DNA of 64,000 nt from Epichloe hybrida (Eukaryota; Ascomycota; Sordariomycetes; Hypocreales; Clavicipitaceae): contig JAFEKR010000005.1 of the NCBI GenBank assembly GCA_019022495.1, forward strand, positions 1,426,001-1,490,000. The letters run 5' to 3'. A model generated the notes under the pieces. That model saw only the letters and a program-made list of their open reading frames with translations, had not been told where the DNA came from and ran no database searches. The position numbers and the translations under genes were made by a program. This document shows, one piece after another, positions 44,909 through 57,659 of the stretch (positions are counted from its first letter, which is position 1; every line of letters starts with the position of its first letter).

Positions 44909-47900
44909 GGCCCTCTAAACACGCATACAATACACCCCCTGAATTATTTTACAAATCTACATGACAGGGGTGATTGAGCCAATGAGATATCAGACAGACG
45001 ACAGGGGCTGGGATGATAAATACATTAGTTTCCTTATAATTTGTATAGGAAATAATGTATCTTTGAGTGGCGTTTTATACCTTGCAATTTTCCCTTGTAA
45101 TGCTCTAAGACAATACAGGGGTTAAATTGCACATACAGCTGATCACAGCTGTTAGCGAGGGACGAATAACTGGGGCATGTAGATTTGTAAAATAATTCAG
45201 GGGGTGTATTGTATGTCAAAAATTGAACACGCATATGCCGTTAGTCCTAATCGGGATGGACGGTCCACCCACCCGTTTTCAGTGTAGCTCGCGTCCATCA
45301 ATCTTCATAGCCATAGCAACAGGTAAAATTATATAACTAGCATTATTAATACAGGTAAACCAACCCACAACCTCTTAATATTACACATTATAACACTATA
45401 ATAATCACTTCCTTTTATTCTTCCGCTATTATATCATTCCCAGAGATACAGCCATTCTACTCTAACATAGAAGCTACAATTAATACTATTCAAAATATGC
45501 AAGCTAGCAAGGGATTTATTATAGTTAAGTTAAGTAGTAGTTATTTAAGGCAAACTAGCAAGAGAGATTTATATACACTTTAATACTAGCATAGCAGCTA
45601 ATACAAGCCTTTTAGTGCTAATATAAGTATTTATAAAACCTCTTCACAAAAATTACTATGCCCTTTTTCTACGTAAGTATAATATAATTAACATAAGAAA
45701 GTCTAGGTTCCTTTAGTTAAGCAAAACAAACATAATTATAACCTAGTTATTTCTCTATTAGATTCTAGTATACTATAACTTTAAAGTTAAGAGAAATTTA
45801 GTCTTTTACTACTTTAGATAAAGATAGAAAACCTTAGTAAGCTTAGTATATTAATAATAAAGCAAATTATAGGTTAAATTATGTAGGAGCACCCTAAGGT
45901 CTATATTACTAGCCTAGATGTTTTTTATATCTAGCATTAGCTACACCTTTCACAATATTACCTAGGAATATTAACATAAAAGTTTATTAATTTTCTTAAG
46001 GATAACAACCGTATTTTCTATAAGGCAATCTTCTAAGGTATTTCTAGAAAGCTTTCATAAGCGTTCTAGGTATATAAGGATTTAATTTAGCAATAGAAGC
46101 AAAATCCTAAGCTATTACAGATAAATAACACATATAAGGTAAACCGCTTTAATTTACCCTTATTATAAGTTACTAGCGTTATATCTCTATATATAACCTT
46201 TAGCGTTACCTTTAGCCTTACTACTAAAGAGAACTACAAGGCCTATAACTAGCTTTTAAGCTATCTTAAGCTAGCTACAAAGGTAGCTAGTATTAAAATG
46301 CTAAGTGTTATCATTACAGATTTCAATAAAGCACTTAAATCTAGCCTTCAGAACACCTTCCTATCATCCTAGCAGTAGATATATAGGTAGTATTTACTAT
46401 AGAATATTATAATTAACATTATAAAGAAGTGGAAAGGAAACCTTAATAACTATAATATCCTTAAACCACTAGCACGCATAAGAGCGCCAAAATCACGCTA
46501 GGCACGCCCTTATAATAACCACGTTAATAACGCTAATTAACCTTAGAATAACAATAAAGATCACGTTATAGGGCTTAGTTCCAAGCTAGCAGAGGTAGCT
46601 ACTATATTAGATTAATCTATTACTAACGCCCTTAATAAGCCTATTCTTCATAATATTAAAGATACACTACTTATAGCTTCTAGTATTCATAATATATAGC
46701 ACTTCGTGCTTTTCGCGCTTATAGAGGCTAATTTTTTAAAGCATTAGGATAAGCTCTAAGACTAATTTAAAGAGTAGGATAGTAAGTTTAAGCCTAGTAA
46801 TCCTAACTAGATTTACCCTTACTTACCTTACTCCTAGTAATCATTACATACCTTAATTTAACATACCTACTATAGCGCTATAAATAGGCTATATTTACCA
46901 TAGACCTTAACCGAAATTTTAGAATATTAAGTATATCTTATATAGAGGAATCCTATAGCCACTTAAAAGTATCTTATAGGCTATGATTTATTAATTTATA
47001 CATCCTTTATAAACACATCTAGTAGCTTATTTAAAGCCACTACGCTGCCTTTTCCACGAAATTTAAGAAGTAACTTAAGAGCTACTAAATTAATTAGGAT
47101 AACTACCTAATTACTTACCCTTTAGCCTATAAATTAGGCTAGTTTCTAATAAATTAAGTTATCTAGTAATATTAGAAGGCAAAGGATAAAAAAGAAAGCA
47201 AAGCGCCTAGGACCTTATATAGTTATAAGTTTATAGTATAGCTTAGAATCCCTTATAGCCATATAATTACTACTATATTAGAGAGCAGTAGTAAGCTTCT
47301 TATAACTTACTTTAACTATTACTAGTGGCTAAAGCTAATTATAGATAAATAAGAGGCTTAAATTACTACTATAATTAAGCCTAACCCTAATAATATAAGT
47401 AAGCAATAGTAGGCTTATAATAGCCCTACTATATTATAAGGTAATGTTTTAAGTATAGGTAGAATTTATAATGCTTTAGAATAGTTCTATATACTAGCTA
47501 GGGCAAGGGACTAAATAGTTATTAAGCTTGCTATATCATAGGTATCACAGGCATTATAGGCATTATAATCACAAGCATTAACAGCTTCAGGCCGTGGTAG
47601 CAAAGGTAGGGGCAGGGCCACATTATTATCATTAGCTTCAGGCCGCGGCGGAATTACACGCTATAGCCATAGCACGCAGTGTAACACGCTTACTAGCATT
47701 ACTACGTAAGTTAACGCTCTTTTTAACGCTATCATAAGCTTATAATAAGCTACTATAATAGCGTTTTTATTATTATAATTATAGGTAATACAAAATCCCT
47801 TATTATAGTTAGTAAAAGAAGACTATACCTCTATAACGCCTATATTTACACTAACACTAAGTTAATTTTTCCCTAATAATCCCCTAGAGAAGAAGCCTAG

Positions 47901-48113
47901 CTAAACATAATTTATTCACTATAATCCGCTAGTAAGGCACTTATAATAGCTTTAATAATAAACACTTATTATTAGTATTATAATTAAATTAATAGTGCTA
48001 TAAAGATTAATAGACGCAAGCTACACTAAAAACGGGTAGGTGGACCGTCCATCCTGATTAGGACTAACGGCATATGCGTGTTTAATTTTTGACATATGCG
48101 TGTTTAGATGTCC
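44909..48113 (+). mobile_element. Mutator-like DNA transposon (MULE, Hop-like), RIP-inactivated, 9-bp target duplication
   Basis: 3205 bp including a nested 284-bp MITE. Target repeat TGTGGGCGG at 44900-44908 and 48114-48122. Inverted ends start GGCCCTCTAAACACGC (left) and GGACATCTAAACACGC (right, reverse complement) and run about 100 bp (after skipping the MITE), including GCCGTTAGTCCTAATC and GGATGGACGGTCCACC. The motif AACACGCATATG occurs twice within each end. Inside, a decayed MULE transposase can be read on the plus strand: NNTYKVNRFNLPLLQVT near 46130-46190 and VIITDFNKALKSSLQNTF near 46305-46360. Size and end length resemble Hop of Fusarium oxysporum. Stops throughout; not active. Confidence 0.85.
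44928..45211. mobile_element. 284-bp MITE with 36-bp perfect inverted ends, TA target, inside a MULE end
   Basis: Starts CAATACACCCCCTGAATTAT and ends with its exact reverse complement; the arms (44928-44963, 45176-45211) are perfect over 36 bp. TA on both sides (44926-44927, 45212-45213). It interrupts the left end of the MULE: removing it and one TA restores AACACGCATATGTCAAAAAT, as in the MULE's right end. No coding capacity; the type of target and size point to a Tc1/mariner-driven MITE. Confidence 0.92.
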
Positions 48114-50208
48114 TGTGGGCGGCGTTATCAAGCAGCGGGCCGGCCTAATTAGGTATGGTGGAATGGGTCACAATTTTACATGTACATGTATGTATGTTGA
48201 TAAAGAGTACGTAAACGCGCAGCAACGGATTTTTGAACGCGTAGCAGCAACTAAGCCCAAAACGGATGAGGTACCTCCGCACGCGTTTTTACGTAGGAAG
48301 GTACCTCCCTGATTTTGCGCACACTTAGTAACGCGCACTACGCTTTTCTTGCAAATTCCTCCCGCGTATAATTAATATTATTATTAGGTAGCTTCTTTCT
48401 GCTATTAGTATAGCTTCGCAAACTATTATAACACATTACATTAAGCTAATATCTGGAATTAAAGGGGAGTATTTATAATTTAATAATGCTCTTACTATAA
48501 TCTAGTATTATTAAAGTCTTAAGGGTTTTGTTTGCGTTAAGGGAGGTATAAATTATAACCCTTATATAGGTATTACGAATTATATAACGCTTTAATACCA
48601 CTAGAGCGGCTCTTTTTGCAAGTATTCTAATAAGTAGTATAAATATAATACCTTATTATACAAATCCAACTACTAATTTAAAGCCCGAATTTAATATAAT
48701 AAGCGCGAGAACATCTACGATCTTAAAGTTATACATTCCTCTTATAATTATAATTAATTAGATTTTATGCTTAGTTTAAGTATATTATAGCTACAAAGCT
48801 AGAAGGACTTTAGCTTAAAGAGGCTCCTTTTTATTATTAAAATAAAGAGTAATAGAATATAACTAATAGTAAGGTAAATTACTAGATAGATATATATAGA
48901 GCATCCTAAAGTCCTAATTAATACTCTAGATATGTTTTTCTTCTAATAAAAGCTTTACCTAGGCATATATTACGCTAGAACATTAATATAAGCCTTTATA
49001 GAGTTATTAGGTATAGATAACCGCATTTTTTACTATATAATTAATTAAAATAACATAGGAAAGATTTACTAGGTATTTTAGACTTATTATTTATGCATTA
49101 AGAATTAGAAGAAAAACCCTAAGGTATTACTAATAGATAATATATATAAGGTTAATTACTTTAATATACCTCTAATATAAGTTATAGGTATCTTATTACT
49201 ATATACGAATTTTAGTATTATATTTAGGCTTATAGCTTATAAAGATACTAAATCCTATATATGGTTTCTTATAGAATTAAAAAAGGCATAGGAAAAAGCT
49301 ATAATTTACTAACCTAAAGTTATTATTATAGACTTTAAAGTAGCTCTTAAGCTATCTTTACAAAATATCTTCCTAGAAACATAGTAGTAAATCTATATAT
49401 AGTATATCCTAAAGAATATTATTCTTAATATAAAGAAGAAGTAGATTAGAAGTCTTAAGGGATACGAGATTATTAAAGGTAAGTAAGTAAAAAATACACG
49501 CAAAAAGGCACATAAAGAAGAGCACTATATTAATAGTAATAATAAGATTAAATATAGTTCTTCTTTATAGGTAAATACTATAGAAAATAAATAAGCTAGG
49601 GTATTAGCTATATAGGCATTAAAGTTAACGCCTTCCTCTAGTATTTCTTACATAGCTAACGGAATTTATAATGCCTAGCTTATAGTAATATAAGCTCTAA
49701 CTAAAGCTAATTTCTTTATAAATTAGGAGAAACTTTATAAGAAGTTTTCTAACTAGTAAGGCTAGTACTTTCTATATTTTTTTATATATAGTGCTTCTAT
49801 ACTAATAAGAATATCTAGCTATTATTATATACCTTTAAGAGACCTACCTTCTATAGTAAGACTAATTTATAGACTTTACTATTAAAATATACCTTAAATT
49901 TAGCCTTAAAGTTACCTTATAAGTTAAGAGCTTATATTATAAGCTTAAGTAGTAAATAAGGTATTTGTTTATTAACCTATTAGTTTTCTATATAGTAATT
50001 TAGGAGATAACTATAGAATATAAGTAGTATTTCTTTATATAATTTAATATTAAGTTCTCCTATTATCTAGTAGCTTAGGATAAATATAAAGTAATTTATA
50101 ACCTTATGCTATAAATTAGGCGTTAATTAATATAGCTTATTATTAAGTAGGTTAAAATTACGCTTAGTGCTATTAAAGAAAGGGCTTAAATATAGTATAT
50201 AATAAAGC

Positions 50209-50439
50209 TGTTGCGACAACCGGGTCAACATCGGGTTGACCACTAGGAAAGTGGAGCACGTGCGGCAGCTCCGCACTGTGATTAGCTACACCCGTACGCG
50301 AGGCACCTACGTGACTTGCGTCCCCCTTTTCTTATGACCACATAACGCTGTAAATAGCTTTAATCCTTAGACCTTATTATATTATTAAACCTAACCCTAC
50401 GTTACACTAGTGCATACTAATCCCTTAGTGTAACTAATA
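50209..50439 (+). repeat. 5' LTR of nested copia element
   Basis: 231 bp, begins TGTTGCGACAACCGGGTCAA and ends GTGTAACTAATA (the final CA mutated to TA). Followed by the leader ACTAATTAGTGGTTG... shared with the other copia elements. Confidence 0.88.
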
Positions 50440-53400
50440 CTAATTAGTGGTTGAAAAACCATAGATAAGCTAGGAACTACTTAAGAAGAAGCCTTCCTTT
50501 AGCTACCTAAGGAAGTGTGCTAAAGAAAGATAGACTCTAGATACTAGATATTAGGCTTCCTAGGGATTTAACTTTTTCTATCAGCGAGTCTCTAACTATT
50601 AATAGAAGAATTAATCCTATTATCTATCACGAGAAAACTAATTAACTAACCAAGAGTTTATAGCCACATATAACTTCTTAAACTAAAGATTAAAAACCCC
50701 TTAACCTTACTAGTTAAAAATCCCTTAGCCTTACTAGCTAAAGACTATTAATAATAGCACCCCTAAGTAATAAATAAGCTTTATTATAAACTACTAAAGG
50801 AAAGCAGCTTACCTAGTTAAGACCTAATAAGGTAAGCTTACCTTTATAACTTTAAAAACATACCTTAGTTATTACCACTAACTAGGAGAGCTTAAGAGAA
50901 CTAGATCCTTAGACTACTAAGGAATAGGAGCTTAATAACTATCTTGCTTAGATAATTAATATCTATGAGAGCGGTTAATATAAAGATCTTGCCCTTTAGG
51001 AGATCTTCTGTAATAACCTTAATAGCTAGACAAAAGAAACACTTAATTAAGCTTCATAACCTTTAGTACATAAATTACAAGACTACCTACGCGAGAATAG
51101 CGTCTATATTATTCAAAATCAAAGCAGTAAGATCATTAAATCGTTAATTTAAGTCCTTAAAGAAGAAATAATATCACAGTAGCCTAAAAACAAAATCGTA
51201 AAGCAAATCACTATAGGCAAATTCCTCTCTTTAAATAATCCTGCCCTTAAAAGCCCTCTAATCACAAGCCCTTTAATTCACACTACCCCTATCTATTACC
51301 CTTTAGTATATAATCCTCCTATATACAATCCCCTAATTAATAACCCTCATAATCCTATTTCAAACAACCCTCTAGCTACACAACCACCTCTAGGAAGAAA
51401 CACACCTAAACCCCTGATAAATCTGACAATTCCGCTAATTATCCCGGAATAACCAATGTAACAGATAACCCTAGCTATGTAAACAGTGACAATCCTATCT
51501 GAAAATCAAATCGTAAGAAAGATCTTAGAACTTATAAAAAGCTATAAGAATAATAACCATTATAGTAGGAAGATATATAACTTCCTTATGCTAAAAGTTA
51601 ACTTATTCTAGAACAAATATAATAGACTAAATCTCCTATAGGAATACATATATAAGGCCCTTCCTATTATACTTTCAGGTAATGCTAAGTAGTATTACCT
51701 TGATTATCTAGCAAATAAAGGCTTCACATACAAATAAATAGTTAATGATATTTATTAATAATTTAAAATAGAAAGTAATTAATAGTTCTATTGCTAAGAA
51801 TAGAACAGTATAATGCTTAGGAATATCATTACTACTAATCTAGACAAATCTAAACTAGATTATCTTAAGATTTTACTTATAACCCTTAAACGTATTTATA
51901 AAGGACTCTTTCCCCTATTAATAGTTAATATAAAACTCTATTATTAGACCCTAAGTATAATTTCTAGTGTTCCAGAGTGTAAGTAAGCTAAATATAATTA
52001 TTCACCTAGCTTTAAAGGACTTGCTAAAGACCTCTATAAATTAATCTCTATTACTAAAGCTAATAAATCAGCTACCTAATTTAACTAAAGCACTATTAGT
52101 ACTACTAATACTAATAAATCAGAGGTAATATTCACAGACTACTATTATAACTAACTATACAATTAATAAGGTTAAGACAGAGGCTATAGTTACTATAACT
52201 AAGGCTATAACTACAGTAAATACTACATCTATAACAAGAACAGATGCTAGTTAACAAACCATCTAGAAAAAGACTAGAAAGAGGCAAAAGAGCGCTAGTA
52301 GAAGAACAAGAGATACTAATCGCTACTAATAGAGAAAAAGTATTAGGCATTCCTTATAGCCTACGAAGGCTAAGCATCTAAAGAAGCTAATAACCTCGCT
52401 AATAAAGCGTAGGAATTAGCCAAAACCTTCGTCAAGTCTAATAATAATAAAGATAAGGATAATAATGCTAAAGAGACTTTCACATTAAAGTTTAACTAGC
52501 TAAGTATTACATAATTCTTTACATTAGGATTTTAACTAGTTAACAACAACGTTATTAATATCCTAAGAGATAAATCATTTAAGCACACATACCTTAAGTA
52601 TAATCCCTTTAATAATATAAAAACCTCTTATATTTTAGAGAAACATTACTCTAAAGAAGTTTTTTAAGGGATAATGCCTAATATAGGAGCCTTAGGCATC
52701 TTAACAGCTAGAATTAGATAAGTATAAGCCTTACTAAGATTAATGCTATTACTAAAGATTAAACTAACTCCGGAAAAGATAATCAAATTTAGTGCTAGGA
52801 GCGCGATTACAAAAGGAGTAGTTAACATACTAACAAAACTAGGCAATATCTCTTTCTATATAATTAACACATATACGCCTTTCTTATTCTCTTTAGATAA
52901 TATAGATAGGTTACGCGTTAAGGTAAATAACCTCGCAAACGTATTAATCTAAGATAATAAGATAGTTCCTATTATTACGAAATAGGGATATCTTTAGTAG
53001 ACTCTAGAAGCTAGAGAAACAGTAGCTTTTCACTTATTAGAAACAGAACTCCGTTAACTATATTAATAATTCAGTCACCTATTAGTTAAACAGCTTATAA
53101 AGATACTAAACCAAGCTAGACATAACATTAAAGCAAAGGCTATTAAATAATTAACTAAAATTTGCTACTATTACTAAATAAACGGAAAGGCTCTAGGTAA
53201 ATTCAAGTTTATAATTAAAGATAACTATAAGTTTAACTATAAGATCATAGTTAATATCATTTAAATTAATAGATAACTTATTCTTTATATTATTGATTTT
53301 ATAACCTTGTTTTAAGTAGCCTAATTCCTTAATCTAAATAAGCAGAAGGCACGTAACATTTAGAACACCTTATATAAATACTAGATTAACACCTACCTTA

Positions 53401-56235
53401 GTCCTCTAGAATAGATTATCTATAATACTAGAAAGAACTTTACATTAGTAAAATTTAAGCATTATATATAATTACTATTAATTAAGATTAATAAAGTTCT
53501 AGTTAAGGCCCATAATAGCATTAGAAAAGTCAAACGCTATTACAAACTATTATAGCAAGCCTATATAATCATTATAGACTCTATAGGTTAAGATCTCATG
53601 CCTAAGCAATAACTTTAGATAGCTATAAAAGCTATAAATAACTTAGCAGGCCCTAATAGTCTTATTCCTATAATTCTTATCTTTAGTGCATATTTACAAA
53701 TAACTAATAAGTTACCGCTAAGTGTATTTATTATTTAATAAGCTAAAGTAATTCACAAAGCCACTAATAAGGTCTAACAACTCCTAGCAAAGCAACAAGT
53801 TTATAATGCTCTAAGAACCCAAAATAGCCTAGATACACTACTAATACACTAACTTCTATTATAGTTAGATATACGCGTATAGAGAGAGAAAGATAGATAG
53901 TATAGCCCCTATAAGCTTCTTACCACTAATAAAGAAACCTATACCCTTTAAATACCCTATAGACTAATAAGATTCTAATTAATAGTTATTAAACCATACT
54001 ATTATAACCTATACTATACTAAAGAACTTTATAAGTTAACACCTAGAGATAAAGACTAAGCTATAGATATAAATAAGACCCTAATAATTAAAGAGATTAT
54101 CCCTAAAGCTTTAGAAATAAATAAGAAATCACTATAGCCTAAGAGAAAGCATGGAAGACTATAAAAGAAGCTTATAGTTTAATTTAACCTTATAGGAACT
54201 AAATACATAGTAACTATATACTTAGTAAATAAAGACTAAGAGAAAGCATTAATAAAGGAACTTATAGCTAATAGTAAGTTAAGTGTAGTATTTATTATAG
54301 CAAAGGAAGAAGCTAATTAGGATCTAGCCCTTTAGTTATATTAAGAAGGAAAGATCACAACCTTAGGTAAGCCCTTTAAGCTATTAAATCAGATTAAGAT
54401 TAATACTTTACAAGCCCGTAATATATTCAGATTCACGCTATTCGATCCTGCTAAACATAGTAACAAGAGACTCTTCAAATCTTATATAGTAAGAGAAATT
54501 AAAGGCAAAGGAACAGCTACGCCATATAAAAAGTTATAACTTGTGATTTAAGGGACGAATAATAAAGGGAAGGAATTCATCCTAACCCAATCCCTAATAA
54601 TCTAAAGATCAAGCTAATAATTAATTGTCGCAATCACACCATCGCTTAGATCCAGAGGAATTATCCTATGGATTCAAGATATTATATAAGCTTACGTAGC
54701 TTATAAGATTGATTATCGCTATGTTACCTAAGTAGATAGTATATCTATTCCCTAAAGGAATTATTATAGAAGTTATTAAGCCTTTGTATAGAATCACAGA
54801 AGCTAGAACCTACTAGTTCGTAACCTACTTCCGTTACTATAAAGAGATGCTTAAGATAATAACTTTATCCTACAACCTATGCTTGCTAATTACGGAAGAG
54901 AATAATAATAACCTCTTTAGAGTAATTAGTATGTAGACCAATAATATACTAGGCCTTAGTAACTAGGATTTCTACGACCTTAAAGAGAAGGAACTGTAAA
55001 AGGTAAATTTCTTAGCAAAGCTAAAGCAGAAGCTATTAGCTAAGAATCCCCTTATCTTTAATGGTTATATCCTTACCTAGAACGCTAATAACTTAATAGA
55101 ACTTTATTAAAAAGGCCAGAGCAAGAAGATCAGGCAGATTAACTTATAATTACTAACTATGAAATAAGATTACGTTGAATAATAAGCATAAGGAAGTTAT
55201 ATTATAACTGTCTATTAACCTAAAGCCCTTTACAATCTCTTAATTATAGCATAACATTAAGATCTAACTCCTAATAATATAACTTGATTAAACAAGCGAC
55301 TTAACTAGCAGATCTAACATCAAGACTAAGGCCTATATTACATCCCTCTAGATCTTAAGAATGTAAAGTTATTTGTGTTTATAGATAAATCCCTTGCTAA
55401 TAATAAAGATCTAAGTTCCTAGATAGGATACATAATTGTAATTAGCAATAAAGAGGCAAAAGATAACACATTTACCTTAAAAGGTAACATTATTACGTAC
55501 AGCTTAATAAAGAGCAAGCGTGTAACCTGTAGCGCCCTTACTTCTAAACTATACTTAATAGTATAAGGCGCTAATATAGCCTATGTAATTACCATAACCC
55601 TTAATATAATTACGGACTGATTAAAGATTAACCGCATCCCTATGATTATTTATATAGACTCCTTTTTATTATATAAGTGTCTTATAAAGCTAGGTTCTAT
55701 AAAGGAGAAACGCCTTATAATTAATATTATAGCACTTTAGTAATCATATAAGCAATAAGAGATTTACGAAGTATAATAGATTAATGGCAATAATAACCTT
55801 ACTAACGCGATAACAAAGGCATCTCCGAATAAGAGCCTCAAGACCTTTATTAACTTAAACAAAGCCATAATTCAAGTTAAAGGCTAGGTAAAGAGACCAG
55901 AGACCGGATAAGATCAACAAGAACCCGATCCGACCATACCCGAGCCAATAAGAAGCCCTTATTTCATTTCCCGTATCCACTTGTATTCATTTCGAATGAT
56001 CCTAATTTTTATTGCGTTTTTCAAGCTTTCGGAAGCTCCTAATTAAGCCTGCTTTCTAATCCGCGGATTAAGCGATTTTTCTTTGCATTATATTGTTAAC
56101 TAATAGGGAGTCCGAATTTAACATCAGACTCACTTATCCTTACATAGGATCATTTTATTTATATACTTACTAATTCCCTCTTTTAGTACTAGACTTATCC
56201 TGCCTTACTTTCTTCCTAAAAAGAGAAGTTACTAG

Positions 56236-56466
56236 TGTTACGATAACTAGGTTAACATTAGGTTAACCACTAGGAAAGTGGAGCATGTGTAGCAGCTCCG
56301 TACTGTAATTAGCCACACCTGTACGCAAGGCACACACGTAACTCGCGTCCCCCTTTTCTTATGGCCACATAACGCTGTAGATAGCTTCAATCCTTAGACC
56401 TTATTATATCATTGAACCTGACCCTACGTTGCACTAGTGCATACCAATCCCTTGGTGTAACTAACA
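56236..56466 (+). repeat. 3' LTR of nested copia element
   Basis: 231 bp, begins TGTTACGATAACTAGGTTAA and ends GTGTAACTAACA. The differences I compared from the 5' LTR are transitions (for example CGGGTCAAC versus TAGGTTAAC). A purine-rich tract (AAAAAGAGAAG) precedes it, as expected for the plus-strand primer. Confidence 0.88.
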
Positions 56467-57659
56467 AAAGCTATATATAAGGTATTTCTCTATATAATTT
56501 AGCCTCCCTTACTCTTATATAATTATTAATAGAATTAATAGTAGGAAGCTTCTTATAATAAATAATATTTACCCTTACTAGTAGCTTAAGGCTATAATAG
56601 TATATTTAATATATTTTTAGTAAGCTATTACTAATAATATTATAGCCTAAAGAAGAAAAAATACTATTAGCCTATTATAAGCCTAACCTTAATATTATAT
56701 AACCTTAAATTTAAAGATCTAATAAAGTAAAGCTTATACTACTAGATATAGCTTTAAGCAGGAGAATCCTTAGTATTAATAAGAGGGAGGGTAATATAAT
56801 TATATTACTTATTTATTAGGTTAAAGCTTATAAAGTAAGTATATTATTAGTTATATTAACTATAAGCTATAGTAAGGCTAAGTAAGCAAAACCTTAGGAA
56901 TTAAGTAATAATATTAGAGATAAATACTTTTAAGAGCTTTAAGTAGCTCTCTTAAGGATTATAGGTACTATTAAAGCTCTTTAGGCCTTATAAAACGCTA
57001 TATAAGCTATCTTAGTATAGTAAAGCAGCTCTTTATATTACTAAATACCTTATATTCTAGCGCCTTAGTAAGCACTATTCTCTTAAGTAGCTTAAAATAG
57101 TATATTACCTTATCTAATACTATAGTTAATATAATAGGTACCTTATTTTATATATAATTCTAGTAAGAGACTAAGTCCCTTAGTATTTTAAAGTAGTTAA
57201 TATACTAGGTTAAGCTAGCTTACTATATAGTATTAACTAGCGCTACGCAGGCTATAATAGATAATTTTAGTATTATTAATAAACGCGTAGTCTATAGAGT
57301 TCTAAGTGTACGCGAAATTAGGGAGGTACTTTCTTACGTAAAAACGCGTGCGGAGGTACCTCATCCGTTTTGGGCTTAGTTGCTGCTGCGCGTTCAAAAA
57401 TCCGTTGCTGCGCGTTTACGTACTCGTTGATAAATGCCAATTGGCTTGAATTCCCTGAATGGTTTTAAAACATCTGGCGCTATGCCCAATTCGGGGCGGC
57501 CCGTTGCCTGATAACGTTGCCCACACCCTGCTACATAGCTATCTTAGTGTTAGGAAGAGCTCCCTGAAGCATTGGATGTGTAGGCGAGGGGCGCGCATTA
57601 ACTAGGATAAGACATTAGTAAAAACGAATATATTAGAAGTACCTCCGTAGACTAGTTAT

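Larger units (their letters stand above)
50209..56466 (+). mobile_element. Ty1/copia-like LTR retrotransposon, full length, RIP-inactivated, nested in MULE
   Basis: 6258 bp, target repeat AAAGC at 50204-50208 and 56467-56471, LTRs of 231 bp at both ends. Conceptual translation shows gag near 51500-52400, a zinc-knuckle-like remnant near 52230, integrase near 53080-53570, reverse transcriptase near 54500-54960 (PYKKLQLVIQGTNNKGKEF, then QDIIQAYVAYKIDYR) and RNase H near 55360-55800 (KLFVFIDKSLANN). Frames broken by many TAG/TAA. Related to, but distinct from, the 308-bp-LTR family on the left side of the window. Confidence 0.88.
48205..57425 (+). mobile_element. Second, unrelated Mutator-like transposon, 9-bp target duplication, carrying a copia element
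   Basis: 9221 bp including a 6258-bp LTR element. Target repeat GTTGATAAA at 48196-48204 and 57426-57434. Inverted ends of about 115 bp start GAGTACGTAAACGCGCAGCA and include AAGCCCAAAACGGATGAGGT and CGCACGCGTTTTTACGTA. A plus-strand MULE transposase relic reads DNIYKVNYFNIPLIQVIGI near 49150-49200 and VIIIDFKVALKLSLQNIF near 49320-49375; it continues to about 50200 and after 56472. Net length without the insert is about 2.96 kb. The ends differ from those of the MULE at 44909, so this is a different family. Confidence 0.88.
44884..57554. mobile_element. Base element of nested cluster: about 227-bp MITE with TA target, split by two MULEs
   Basis: Three blocks, 44884-44908, 48123-48204 and 57435-57554, make one small inverted-repeat element when the two inserted MULEs and one copy of each target repeat are removed. 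Its ends pair over about 60 bp: left AGATAGC..TAGCAGGGTGTGGGC..CGTTATCA, right the reverse complement with the same order and mostly transition differences. TA stands on both sides (44882-44883, 57555-57556), as for Tc1/mariner-type MITEs. It has no coding capacity. The inverted arms are what prove that the two MULEs hit one older element. Confidence 0.75.

Noticed and set aside
44916..48106. TA target repeat for the Hop-like MULE (reading TA before AACACGC)
   Set aside because: The 9-bp TGTGGGCGG repeat further out restores the base MITE exactly, and 9-bp targets fit MULEs; the TA is part of the element's own end.
52743..52952. 69-codon open frame as a possible gene
   Set aside because: It is a stop-free part of the copia element at 50209-56466 (protease region between gag and integrase).
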